From an uncultured Lachnospiraceae bacterium (GTDB taxonomy: Bacteria; Bacillota_A; Clostridia; Lachnospirales; Lachnospiraceae): 14,192 nucleotides of DNA. This document shows, in pieces, positions 6,498 through 13,381 of this stretch. How positions within the stretch are numbered: the first letter of the stretch is position 1; each line of letters starts with the position of its first letter. The notes beneath the pieces were generated by a model, which made no database searches, had not been told where the DNA came from, and was given only the letters and a program-made list of their open reading frames with translations. Where the stretch lies: contig CAJLNC010000065.1 in NCBI GenBank assembly GCA_905207905.1, forward strand, positions 1 through 14,192, read 5' to 3'. The position numbers and the translations under genes were made by a program.

Positions 6498-7988
6498 ATG
6501 GAACTGTTTTATAGAAGTACAAGAAGTCATGAAACAGCGGTGACAGCTTCCCAGGCGATTTTAAAGGGACTGGCAGAGGATGGCGGTCTGTTTATGCCGG
6601 ATTGTATTCCCAGTCTGGAAGTGCCTCTGGAAAAGCTGCAGGAATTAAGTTACCAGGAGACTGCCTATGAGGTGATGCGCCTGTTCTTTACAGATTTTAC
6701 GGAGGAAGAATTGAAAAGCTGTATTGCAGGGGCTTACGATGAAAAATTTGATACAGAGGCGATTGCGCCCTTGCGGGAGGCGGCTGGCGCCTGGTATCTG
6801 GAGCTATTCCATGGTGCTACTATTGCATTTAAAGATATGGCATTATCCATTCTGCCTCATCTTTTGACAGTTTCCGCTAAAAAGAATGGAGTGGAAAAGG
6901 AAATTGTGATTCTCACCGCCACTTCCGGAGATACAGGAAAGGCCGCGCTGGCAGGATTTGCGGATGTGCCTGGTACCAGGATCATTGTATTTTATCCCAA
7001 GAACGGGGTCAGTCCCATTCAGGAAAAACAGATGGTTACTCAAAAAGGGAAAAACACCTGGGTAGTGGGTATCAAGGGGAATTTTGACGATGCACAGACC
7101 GGAGTAAAACAGATGTTTGCCGATGAGGAGCTGAAACGGGAACTGGATTTGGCAGGCTTTCAGTTTTCTTCTGCCAATTCCATCAATATCGGCCGTTTGG
7201 TTCCCCAGATCGTATACTACGTCTATGCCTATGGCCGTATGGTAAAAGAGGGGAAACTAAAGGCAGGAGAGGCCATGAATGTGGCAGTTCCCACAGGAAA
7301 TTTTGGAAATATTCTGGCTGCTTATTTTGCAAAACAGATGGGGCTTCCAGTGGCAAAGCTGATCTGTGCTTCTAACGATAATAAGGTGTTGGTGGATTTT
7401 TTCCAAACTGGAGCCTACGATCGGAATCGGGAGTTCATCCTTACCACGTCTCCTTCCATGGATATTTTGATCTCCAGCAACCTGGAACGGCTGCTCTACC
7501 TGATTGCAGGACGGGATGCTGAGGCGACAGCAGCGCGGATGGGACAGCTCTCTGCAACGGGGAGATATGAGATCACAGAGGAGATGCAGCAGAAGCTGCA
7601 GGATTTTTATGGCAATTATGCCTCTGAGGCAGAGACAGCAGCGGAGATTGGCAGAGTCTACGAAAAGACAGGATATGTGCTGGATCCCCATACGGCTGTG
7701 GCTTCCTGTGTATACCAGAAATATAGCCGGGAGACTGGGGATGAGACAAAGACTGTGATTGCATCCACTGCCAGTCCTTATAAGTTTACCAGAAGCGTGA
7801 TGGAAGCGATTGATTCAAAATGCGGAGAATTGCCGGATTTTGCACTGGTGGATCGATTATGTGAATTGTCCGGTGTGAAAGTTCCGAATGCCATTGAAGA
7901 GATTCGCACCGCGCCGGTGCTTCACGATTTGGTGGTGGAGACCGGACAGATGAAGGAAACGGTAAAAAGAAGCCTGGGATGTCGGTAA
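6498..7988 (+). CDS. thrC: Threonine synthase
   Basis: A PLP-dependent enzyme converting O-phosphohomoserine to threonine in the cytoplasm, the last step of threonine synthesis. The 496-residue length and the N-terminus MELFYRSTRS fit the longer E. coli/yeast-type branch. Lys112 in ELFHGATIAFKDMA (102-115) is the expected Schiff-base lysine; TATSGDTGKAALAGF follows shortly after, and VAVPTGNFGNILAAYFAKQM supplies the phosphate-binding glycine loop. The C-terminal region has DPHTAVA, typical of the family. ATG 6498 has a modest GAGG upstream. No hom or thrB lies beside it here. No T-box is visible in its short leader. No terminator follows before the next gene, so the small membrane protein at 8168 is probably cotranscribed. 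Confidence 0.96.
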   Translation: MELFYRSTRSHETAVTASQAILKGLAEDGGLFMPDCIPSLEVPLEKLQELSYQETAYEVMRLFFTDFTEEELKSCIAGAYDEKFDTEAIAPLREAAGAWYLELFHGATIAFKDMALSILPHLLTVSAKKNGVEKEIVILTATSGDTGKAALAGFADVPGTRIIVFYPKNGVSPIQEKQMVTQKGKNTWVVGIKGNFDDAQTGVKQMFADEELKRELDLAGFQFSSANSINIGRLVPQIVYYVYAYGRMVKEGKLKAGEAMNVAVPTGNFGNILAAYFAKQMGLPVAKLICASNDNKVLVDFFQTGAYDRNREFILTTSPSMDILISSNLERLLYLIAGRDAEATAARMGQLSATGRYEITEEMQQKLQDFYGNYASEAETAAEIGRVYEKTGYVLDPHTAVASCVYQKYSRETGDETKTVIASTASPYKFTRSVMEAIDSKCGELPDFALVDRLCELSGVKVPNAIEEIRTAPVLHDLVVETGQMKETVKRSLGCR

Positions 7989-8128
7989 ACGTTCAAAGCA
8001 AGCGGAGAATGGAAAAAAAGGAACACGGAAAGGTACTGCTTGGAGCCAGGCAAAATTTTCCGGAGCAGAGCCGGGAGATCTTTGAAACTGCTGCAGGAAA
8101 TGAAAGCAGGCAGATGGCAGCAGAGTGA
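7979..8128 (+). CDS. Possible small hypothetical protein overlapping the thrC stop
   Basis: A 49-codon frame starts at ATG 7979, ten bases before the end of thrC, in the overlap ATGTCGGTAA, and stops at 8126-8128. An internal ATG at 8009 would give 39 residues. The product would be hydrophilic, with a basic start (SKRRMEKKEHGK) and an acidic/Gln-rich end; no domain or signal is recognised. There is no clear Shine-Dalgarno for either start, so translation would depend on coupling to thrC. It may equally be a chance frame in the thrC to 8168 spacer. Confidence 0.25.
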   Translation: MSVNVQSKRRMEKKEHGKVLLGARQNFPEQSREIFETAAGNESRQMAAE

Positions 8129-8167
8129 GTTTAAAGGAGATTTTGAAAAAGATTTAGGAGGAAAGAA

Positions 8168-8521
8168 ATGGAAACCAGTATGATGTTTGGGCTGATGGAT
8201 CTGATTGTTTTTGGATGCGGCCTGTATATTATTTATGCCTACTATTTGTTGGTGGCAAAAAATGAGATCAAACAGGGAATTTTAGTTTCCCAGAAAACGG
8301 ATGTGAGAAAATGCAAGGATCTGGAGGGCTATAAAAAGTACATAGGTATCCGGCTTTTAGCCTTTGGGCTTGCGGCTGTCTTAAGTGGTGCAGTGGGGCT
8401 GTATCAGGATTATGTGGCTCCCGTTCCTGCAGTTTTGTACTATGCGTCAATGGTGCTGTTTTTTGCGGTGATGATCTGGTATTTGATGGCAGTGAAGAAG
8501 GCGGAGAAAACCTTCTGGTAG
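8168..8521 (+). CDS. Small three-helix membrane protein of unknown function
   Basis: I do not recognise this 117-residue protein. It has three hydrophobic segments (about 7-30, 60-78 and 86-108) with a basic loop between the first and second (NEIKQGILVSQKTDVRKCKD). By the positive-inside rule that loop and the short C-terminal tail (KKAEKTFW) face the cytoplasm. No cysteine pair, enzyme motif or signal cleavage site is seen. The start is firm: AGGAGG (8156-8161) six bases before ATG 8168. Its distance of 179 bases from thrC without a terminator, and the terminator at 8650, suggest one transcript with thrC. A link to threonine metabolism or transport is possible but unsupported. Confidence 0.75.
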   Translation: METSMMFGLMDLIVFGCGLYIIYAYYLLVAKNEIKQGILVSQKTDVRKCKDLEGYKKYIGIRLLAFGLAAVLSGAVGLYQDYVAPVPAVLYYASMVLFFAVMIWYLMAVKKAEKTFW

Positions 8522-8649
8522 GAAAAGACAAAACCGCTTATTTTCACAGTACATTTTTCCGTTGGATGTTTTGCAATGTTTCGTATACAGTCACGCATCC
8601 CGATTTTATTCTGCAGGAAGAAAAGCACTTTTCTGTCACTCTATAACAT
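8522..8649. other. Intergenic stretch, no gene seen
   Basis: Together with the hairpin at 8650-8743 and the spacer to 8832 this makes about 310 bases without a gene. A plus-strand frame (8576-8857) crosses it, but it lacks a ribosome binding site and runs through the terminator and into the end of citrate synthase. The only structure is the short palindrome AGAAAAGCACTTTTCT (8619-8634). Confidence 0.5.
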
Positions 8650-8743
8650 AAAAGGGCTGCGGCAAATCAAGAGGAAGAGCGTTTCCGGCCAGGTATTACC
8701 TGGACAGAAGCGCTGCTTCTTGGAATTGCCGCAGCCCTTTTTG
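8650..8743. terminator. Very long bidirectional terminator hairpin
   Basis: The outer arms AAAAGGGCTGCGGCAA (8650-8665) and TTGCCGCAGCCCTTTT (8725-8740) are perfectly complementary, the stem continues with interruptions through AAGAGGAAGAGCG (8669-8681) against its partner near 8708-8720, and ends in CCAGGTA/TACCTGG (8689-8695/8697-8703). A T-run follows on both strands, so it can end both the thrC-8168 transcript and the convergent citrate synthase transcript. Confidence 0.85.
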
Positions 8744-8832
8744 CCTTCAGCTGCGCAGCTGTTTTTAAGCAGGTTTCAGGCAGCCTATCCGGCGCTGAAT
8801 GCAGAAATTGCTCATGGATTTCCAGAGATATA

Positions 8833-10200
8833 TTATCGCCGTGCCATTGGGACATAATCCTGTTCTTCTGCAATGCTAAGGTAAGCAGGACGGATGATCT
8901 TTCCGTTGTTTGCCAGTTCTTCAATGCGGTGAGCGCTCCAGCCTACGGTGCGGGCAATGGCAAAGATAGGGGTGTACAGCTCAAGCGGAAGATTCAGCAT
9001 GCTGTAAACAAAGCCGCTGTAAAAGTCCACATTGGCGCTGACGCCTTTGTAGATCTTTGCTTTCTCTGCAATTACCCTGGGAGCCAGACGTTCTACCATG
9101 CAATAGAGGTCAAATTCTTCTGAACGCTGTTTTTCTTTAGAGAGCCGTTCTACAAAAGATTTGAGAATCTCTGCGCGGGGATCGGAAAGAGAGTATACCG
9201 CATGGCCGATACCGTAGATTAAACCAGAATGGTCAAATGCGTCTTTGTTTAAAAGAGCCCGGAGATAATTCTGTACTTCCTCCTCATCCTTCCAGTCTGC
9301 CACATGCTCCTGAAGATCTTTCATCATCTTTACAACCTTAATATTGGCTCCGCCGTGTCTGGGACCTTTCAAAGATCCTAAAGAGGCTGCGAAAGCAGAG
9401 TAAGTATCTGTGCCGGAGGAAGAGACCACATGGGTAGTGAAGGTAGAGTTATTACCGCCGCCATGCTCCATGTGAAGTACCAGAGCGATGTCTAACAGCC
9501 GGGCCTCCAGTTCTGTATATTTTCCGTCTTTTCTCAAAAGCCACAGAATGTTTTCTGCAAAGGAAAGTTTGGGATTAGGGGTATGGATATACAGACTCTT
9601 TCCGTTGTAATAGTGCTGATAGGTCTGATAGCCGTATACGGAGATCATAGGAAGAAAGCTGATCAGCTGCAGACACTGGCGCAGCACATTGGGGATAGAA
9701 ATATCATCGGCCTGATCGTCAAAGGCGTACAGAGTCAGTACGCTGCGGGCCAGTACATTCATCATATCCGGGCTTGGGGCATTCATGATAATATCACGAA
9801 CAAAGTTAGTGGGAAGCTGTGTACGGTATCCGGAGAGAATATCAGAGAAAATCTTCAGCTCTTTCTCGTCCGGCAGTTTTCCGAACAGCAGAAGATAAGC
9901 GATTTCCTCGAAACCAAAGCGGTTGTCTTTGGAAAATCCCTGAACCAGTGTGCGCACATTTTGTCCGCGGTAGAAAAGTTGTCCTTCGCAGGGAATTTCC
10001 TCTCCGTTCACCTTTTTTTTGGCTACCACATTGGAAATCTCTGTAAGTCCGGCCACCACACCTTTACCGTTTAGATCTCTAAGTCCCCGCTTTACATCAT
10101 ATTTGGGATACAGTGCAGGATCAATATAGCTGATCTGTTCGCACTGTTTGGAAAAATTAAAAATATCGGGGGTGATTTCGGAATAAAGTTGATTGTTCAT
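8833..10200 (-). CDS. gltA: Citrate synthase
   Basis: Condenses oxaloacetate and acetyl-CoA to citrate in the cytoplasm, entry to the oxidative TCA arm and to glutamate synthesis. From ATG 10200 it has 455 residues. Expected active-site residues are present: His246 in MEHGGGNNSTF, His282 in GPRHGGAN, His333 in GIGHAVYSLSDPRAE and Asp392 in NVDFYSGFVY; the C-terminal ARTVGWSAHRIEEL is the usual CoA/substrate-binding segment. Start choice: AGGAGG lies six bases before this ATG, whereas an upstream in-frame ATG (10236) would place that site inside the gene. A 2-methylcitrate synthase role cannot be excluded from sequence alone, but no prp genes are nearby. It is monocistronic and convergent with the thrC unit, with its own promoter and a structured leader. 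Confidence 0.95.
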   Translation of the reverse strand: MNNQLYSEITPDIFNFSKQCEQISYIDPALYPKYDVKRGLRDLNGKGVVAGLTEISNVVAKKKVNGEEIPCEGQLFYRGQNVRTLVQGFSKDNRFGFEEIAYLLLFGKLPDEKELKIFSDILSGYRTQLPTNFVRDIIMNAPSPDMMNVLARSVLTLYAFDDQADDISIPNVLRQCLQLISFLPMISVYGYQTYQHYYNGKSLYIHTPNPKLSFAENILWLLRKDGKYTELEARLLDIALVLHMEHGGGNNSTFTTHVVSSSGTDTYSAFAASLGSLKGPRHGGANIKVVKMMKDLQEHVADWKDEEEVQNYLRALLNKDAFDHSGLIYGIGHAVYSLSDPRAEILKSFVERLSKEKQRSEEFDLYCMVERLAPRVIAEKAKIYKGVSANVDFYSGFVYSMLNLPLELYTPIFAIARTVGWSAHRIEELANNGKIIRPAYLSIAEEQDYVPMARR

Positions 10201-10291
10201 AGGCTCCTCCTGAAAATATTCATTCAATATGGTCAATGGAAATAAAAATGATATATAGTGAAATAATATCTGACGAAAGACCCGGGCTGGT

Positions 10292-10327
10292 TTTATCCTG
10301 TTGGGAAGAAAATTCCAGCAGGATAAA
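10292..10327 (-). promoter_or_regulatory. Inverted repeat in the citrate synthase leader
   Basis: TTTATCCTG (10292-10300) and CAGGATAAA (10319-10327) are perfect complements, and the stem extends inward (TTGGGAA with TTCCAG, one bulge). It lies in the transcribed leader, 25-60 bases downstream of the -10. No T-run follows in the minus direction, so it is more likely an operator or an mRNA-stabilising hairpin than a terminator. Confidence 0.5.
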
Positions 10328-10352
10328 GGAGAATAAAAATGATATGCTACTC

Positions 10353-10361
10353 ATTATAACA
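10353..10361 (-). promoter_or_regulatory. Extended -10 promoter of citrate synthase
   Basis: Minus-strand TGTTATAAT (plus 10353-10361) is a consensus -10 with the TGn extension; the -35 region 17 bases upstream is only TTTTAT. The predicted start near 10346 gives a leader of about 145 bases. Confidence 0.65.
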
Positions 10362-10441
10362 CAAAATACTCAGGAATAAAAATTAAAAAAAGTTAAAATT
10401 TGTAAGAGCTTCTTTAGAGCTTCTTTTTTTGGAATTTATTA

Positions 10442-10470
10442 TTGTAAAAAATCATATACTGGGTTATAAT
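10442..10470 (+). promoter_or_regulatory. Promoter of the structured RNA
   Basis: TTGTAA (10442-10447), 17-base spacer, TATAAT (10465-10470). Transcription would start near 10476, right before the first paired region of the RNA. Confidence 0.75.
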
Positions 10471-10475
10471 ACTGT

Positions 10476-10744
10476 TAGGTTAAGAACGGCAAGGTGATGG
10501 AGTCATTTCTATGTGCCGGAGTATACGGACAAGTGAATATTGCCTGGGGTGTTCGACAATCCTATTATTTTGAACCTACATTTACTTTTATGGGATTCTT
10601 ATATCGCCATTGCTGATGTCAGGCCTCCCATGAGTGGAAGACAGAGGAGATGGCTGCGGTTACCCACCTAGCTTTGCTAGGAGTCAAAATATGGGAAACG
10701 GCACTTTGGGTATTGGGAGAGGACATGTTTCATGTCCTCTTTTC
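10476..10744 (+). ncRNA. Independently transcribed structured non-coding RNA (raiA-like or 6S-like candidate)
   Basis: About 240 bases between a good promoter and a strong terminator hold no convincing reading frame but many helices: GGCAA/TTGCC (10488/10540), TCATT/AGTGA (10503/10532), a TGT.CCG hairpin (10512-10531), AATCCTAT/ATGGGATT (10558/10590) whose loop carries GAAC (10572) able to pair with GTTC (10551) as a pseudoknot, GCCAT/ATGGC (10606/10650) enclosing CCTC/GAGG, CCTAGC-TTT-GCTAGG (10667-10681) and ACCCA/TGGGT (10662/10707). A compact, multi-helix pseudoknotted fold of this size suits the raiA-motif RNA found in many clostridia; 6S RNA is an alternative but is normally a single rod with a central bubble. 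I cannot assign the family without a covariance search. Its existence as an RNA gene is well supported; its identity is not. Confidence 0.72.
10718..10744 (+). terminator. Terminator of the structured RNA
   Basis: AGAGGACATG (10718-10727), TTT loop, CATGTCCTCT (10731-10740), then TTT: a perfect ten-pair stem. It separates the RNA from the SpoIID-like gene about 105 bases downstream. Confidence 0.85.
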
Positions 10745-10849
10745 ATATACTTATTTAGAATAAGAACTGTCTTTGCAACAGCATGTTTTCTGTTAAAGGA
10801 GAAGTGATTTTTTGGAAAAAGACTGCAGCAGACCGCGGGGAGGGAGTAT

Positions 10850-12373
10850 ATGAAAACAAAAATCTGGATCTGTGTGATCACGCTGGTACTTGCCTCAGTG
10901 ATTGTAGCTGATACCATCCAACAGTCCCAGGTACAAAAGACGGCAGGAACACAGGGGAAGGTTTTCAAAGCTGGCGGGGAAAAAGAAGAGACAGAGGGAG
11001 CTTCGGAGCTTTTGGCTTTCCAGGGCATTACGGAGCAGATTCAAGATACGAAAAAAGAAATGAATGATATGACGAAAGAGGATCAGAAACAGGAAAATGC
11101 GGAAAAACAAGAAGATATTCCTGAGGCTGTCCGGGTGCTGATCAAGGGAGACGATTTTTCCGGACTCTATCATGAAAATCCTCAGATTACCTGCACCACA
11201 GATTTTTGCGTTCGTGCGGGAAAAGATCTGCAGCTTTTACCCGCAGGCAAGACAGTGACTCTTGGAGAGAAGAAGTGGATGAAGATTTATCCTGTCAGTG
11301 AGGATGGGCAACTGCAGATTTTGAATTTAAAGCGGGATCAGACACCGCCTTCCTACGGTGGGTGTCTGGAACTAAAAAAAACGGATCAGGGGATCCGAGT
11401 GATCAATGAAGTGTCGCTGGAGGAATATCTGCCTTTGGTTCTTTCCAGTGAAATGTCCGCTTATTTTCCGGAGGAAGCGCTGAAGGCCCAGGCAGTGTGC
11501 GCAAGAACCTATGCCCTGAAGCGGATGGTGGAGAGCAAGGATCAATATTACGGGGCTGATTTGGATGACAGTGTATCCTTCCAAGTGTATAATAATAGAA
11601 GCAGTACAGAAGAGAGCCGGAAAGCGGTGGAGAATACCAGCGGGCAGGTGCTGATGCGACAGGACGCGCTGGCGGATATCTACTATTTTTCTACTTCCAG
11701 CGGTGCGGGGAAAGAAGATCATCTGGCACAGGAGGCAGATTTCCAGAGCTTTATCAGCGGTGTGAGGCTGACAGATTTTGAATATCAGGAGCCGTGGTAT
11801 CGATGGCAGGCTGGGATTACTTCGACGACCATTCTTAAAAATATGGAAACCCTCGGGATGGAGACTCCGGATATTGTGGAGGAACTGAATGTACGAGAGC
11901 GGGAGGAAAGCGGTCGGGCGAAAGTGCTGGAGATTACAGGCGGAGAAAAAACGGTAATAGTGGAAGGGGAGTATGAGATTCGCCAGGTACTCTCTCCGAA
12001 AAAAGAAGATCTGATTTTGCAGGACGGCAGCAGTACTTCTGTGGGAATGCTGCCCAGCGCTTGGTTTTACGTCCAGGAATCCCAAGAGACAGAGAAAACG
12101 ATCACTTCAGAAGATCAGAAAATAAACGATGGGACAGAGAAAAAAAACAATGGGGCAGCAGGGCAGAGGGCGAACTTTGGACAAGAAGAGACTGCTGTGC
12201 AGGAGGAAGCAAAAGCAGACGTTCTTTTTATACTAAAGGGAGGCGGCTACGGACATGGGGAAGGGTTGTCTCAGAATGGAGCCAAAGCTATGGCGAAAGC
12301 AGGAGCGAACTTTGAGGAAATACTGAGCTATTATTACCCGGACTGCAGCCTGGAGGAATATCCGGAAACGTAA
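10850..12373 (+). CDS. SpoIID/LytB-domain protein (stage II sporulation protein D-like)
   Basis: SpoIID proteins are membrane-anchored lytic transglycosylases that remodel septal peptidoglycan during engulfment; LytB-type relatives act in vegetative cells. This 507-residue protein has an N-terminal hydrophobic segment (~5-21; signal anchor), a hydrophilic Glu/Lys/Gln-rich stretch (~40-92), a beta-rich region (~93-180), then the SpoIID core: VSLEEYLPLVLSSEM (188-202) with the likely catalytic Glu201, followed by FPEEALKAQAVCARTYAL (206-223). The closing motif GGGYGHGEGLSQNGA (464-478) corresponds to the family's HGHGxGMSQxGA. A second charged low-complexity insert (~410-457) precedes it and makes the protein longer than B. 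subtilis SpoIID. GGGAGGGAG precedes ATG 10850. The context (YihY next, no spoIIIG/spoIIQ neighbours) leaves open whether it is the sporulation SpoIID or a paralogue. Confidence 0.85.
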   Translation: MKTKIWICVITLVLASVIVADTIQQSQVQKTAGTQGKVFKAGGEKEETEGASELLAFQGITEQIQDTKKEMNDMTKEDQKQENAEKQEDIPEAVRVLIKGDDFSGLYHENPQITCTTDFCVRAGKDLQLLPAGKTVTLGEKKWMKIYPVSEDGQLQILNLKRDQTPPSYGGCLELKKTDQGIRVINEVSLEEYLPLVLSSEMSAYFPEEALKAQAVCARTYALKRMVESKDQYYGADLDDSVSFQVYNNRSSTEESRKAVENTSGQVLMRQDALADIYYFSTSSGAGKEDHLAQEADFQSFISGVRLTDFEYQEPWYRWQAGITSTTILKNMETLGMETPDIVEELNVREREESGRAKVLEITGGEKTVIVEGEYEIRQVLSPKKEDLILQDGSSTSVGMLPSAWFYVQESQETEKTITSEDQKINDGTEKKNNGAAGQRANFGQEETAVQEEAKADVLFILKGGGYGHGEGLSQNGAKAMAKAGANFEEILSYYYPDCSLEEYPET

Positions 12374-12388
12374 GAGAGGATTTGAAAC

Positions 12389-13240
12389 GTGAAGCAAAGA
12401 AAATGGAACGAAAGCAAAGCCGTTCAGTTTATCATAAAGTTTGATAAGAGAATGCGCTACGATAAAATTAATGTGTATGCTGCTCAGGCCAGCTTTTATC
12501 TCATCATGAGCGTGATTCCGATCCTCATGGTGATGTTTACCCTGCTTCAGTACACCCCGCTGTCACAGGAGATGGTGATTGATGCAGTGGGAAAGATCCT
12601 GAATGAGGATATGCTGGCTACGGTAAAAGAAGTGGTCGGAAACGTTTATGATGGCTCCATTACTTTGATTTCTTTCGTAGCCGTATCTTTGATGTGGGTG
12701 GCAGGAAAAGGCATTATGGGCCTGATGAGCGGTCTAAACAATATCCGGGGCCTGGAGGAGAATCGAAACTATCTGATTCTGAGAGCCAGAGCCTCCCTTT
12801 ATACTATTTTTTTGGTGATTGCTTTTATCGTCGCTATGGCGATCCTGGTGTTTGGTTTCCGGTTTCAGGAATACCTGTGTGAACTGATTCCTTTGCTGAG
12901 CCGCCATCAGAATCTGCTGATTTACATTCAGACCCTTCTGGCTTTGTGTCTTTTGACCCTGATTTTCGCTGCTTTGTATGTGTTTTTGCCGAACCGCAGA
13001 CTGCGGTTTTTGAGTCAGCTTCCGGGGGCAGTGTTTGCCACCTTGTCCTGGTGTGCTTTTTCTTACTTCTTTTCCATATACCTGGACTATGCCAAAAATA
13101 TGTCCGTAATTTACGGCGGTCTTGTAACACTGGTGATCATGATGCTCTGGCTGTATATTTGTATGTATCTGTGGTTTATGGGCGCAGAGCTGAACGTTTA
13201 TTTTGAAGATCCGGAGAATTTCGTGCCTCATGGGAGGTAG
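12389..13240 (+). CDS. YihY/BrkB-family inner membrane protein
   Basis: A 283-residue polytopic membrane protein of the YihY/virulence factor BrkB family, whose biochemical function is not firmly established (older annotations as ribonuclease BN are wrong). About six hydrophobic segments are visible: 31-56, 90-115, 135-157, 175-200, 208-231 and 240-264. Family marks include AAQASFYLIMSVIPILM (31-47), the loop PNRR (201-204) followed by LPGAV (211-215), and GAELNVYF (265-272) near the end. The start is GTG 12389, with GAGAGGA ending nine bases upstream; this lies 15 bases after the SpoIID-like stop, so the two are almost certainly cotranscribed. It is followed by a REP-like palindrome and a bidirectional terminator. 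Confidence 0.9.
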   Translation: MKQRKWNESKAVQFIIKFDKRMRYDKINVYAAQASFYLIMSVIPILMVMFTLLQYTPLSQEMVIDAVGKILNEDMLATVKEVVGNVYDGSITLISFVAVSLMWVAGKGIMGLMSGLNNIRGLEENRNYLILRARASLYTIFLVIAFIVAMAILVFGFRFQEYLCELIPLLSRHQNLLIYIQTLLALCLLTLIFAALYVFLPNRRLRFLSQLPGAVFATLSWCAFSYFFSIYLDYAKNMSVIYGGLVTLVIMMLWLYICMYLWFMGAELNVYFEDPENFVPHGR

Positions 13241-13275
13241 AGACATTTGCTTTTTGACATGGGTTTCAACATTGG

Positions 13276-13325
13276 TTCCCCTCTGTGGACAAGGGGACGT
13301 ACGCGTCCCTGTCCACGGAGGGGAA
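13276..13325. repeat. REP-like 50-base palindrome
   Basis: TTCCCCTC (13276-13283) pairs with GAGGGGAA (13318-13325), then a T-G pair, GTGGACA (13285-13291) with TGTCCAC (13310-13316), and, after a two-base bulge, GGGACG (13294-13299) with CGTCCC (13304-13309) around a four-base loop. There is no T-run on either side, so it is not an intrinsic terminator. GC-rich bulged palindromes of this shape resemble repetitive extragenic palindromes mobilised by Y1/TnpA-REP transposases; no such gene is in the window. Confidence 0.65.
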
Positions 13326-13340
13326 AAAGAAAATAAAACA

Positions 13341-13376
13341 GGCGCCCTGAAATAGGGCGCCCTTTCTGTTTTGAAA
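13341..13376. terminator. Bidirectional terminator between yihY and pckA
   Basis: GGCGCCCT (13341-13348), loop GAAAT, AGGGCGCC (13354-13361). The plus side continues CTTTCTGTTTTG; the minus side continues TGTTTTATTTTCTTTTT, the stronger tract, so it mainly serves pckA and probably also the SpoIID-YihY unit. Confidence 0.8.
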
Positions 13377-13381
13377 TGAAA

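Noticed and set aside
8748..8766. Perfect 14-base palindrome CAGCTGCGCAGCTG followed by TTTTT
   Set aside because: Could be a weak terminator, but the effective stem is five pairs and it lies just past a far stronger one; too short to call.
8576..8857. Plus-strand 93-residue frame
   Set aside because: No ribosome binding site; it runs through the long terminator hairpin and into the 3' end of citrate synthase on the other strand.
10411..10432. Direct repeat GAGCTTCTTTA/GAGCTTCTTTT before the RNA promoter
   Set aside because: Only a weak bulged hairpin can form and no plus-strand gene precedes it; likely chance low-complexity sequence.
10542..10565. GTTCGACAATCC resembling a tRNA or tmRNA T-arm
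   Set aside because: No acceptor stem, D-arm, CCA end or tag reading frame; the segment fits a pseudoknot in the structured RNA better.
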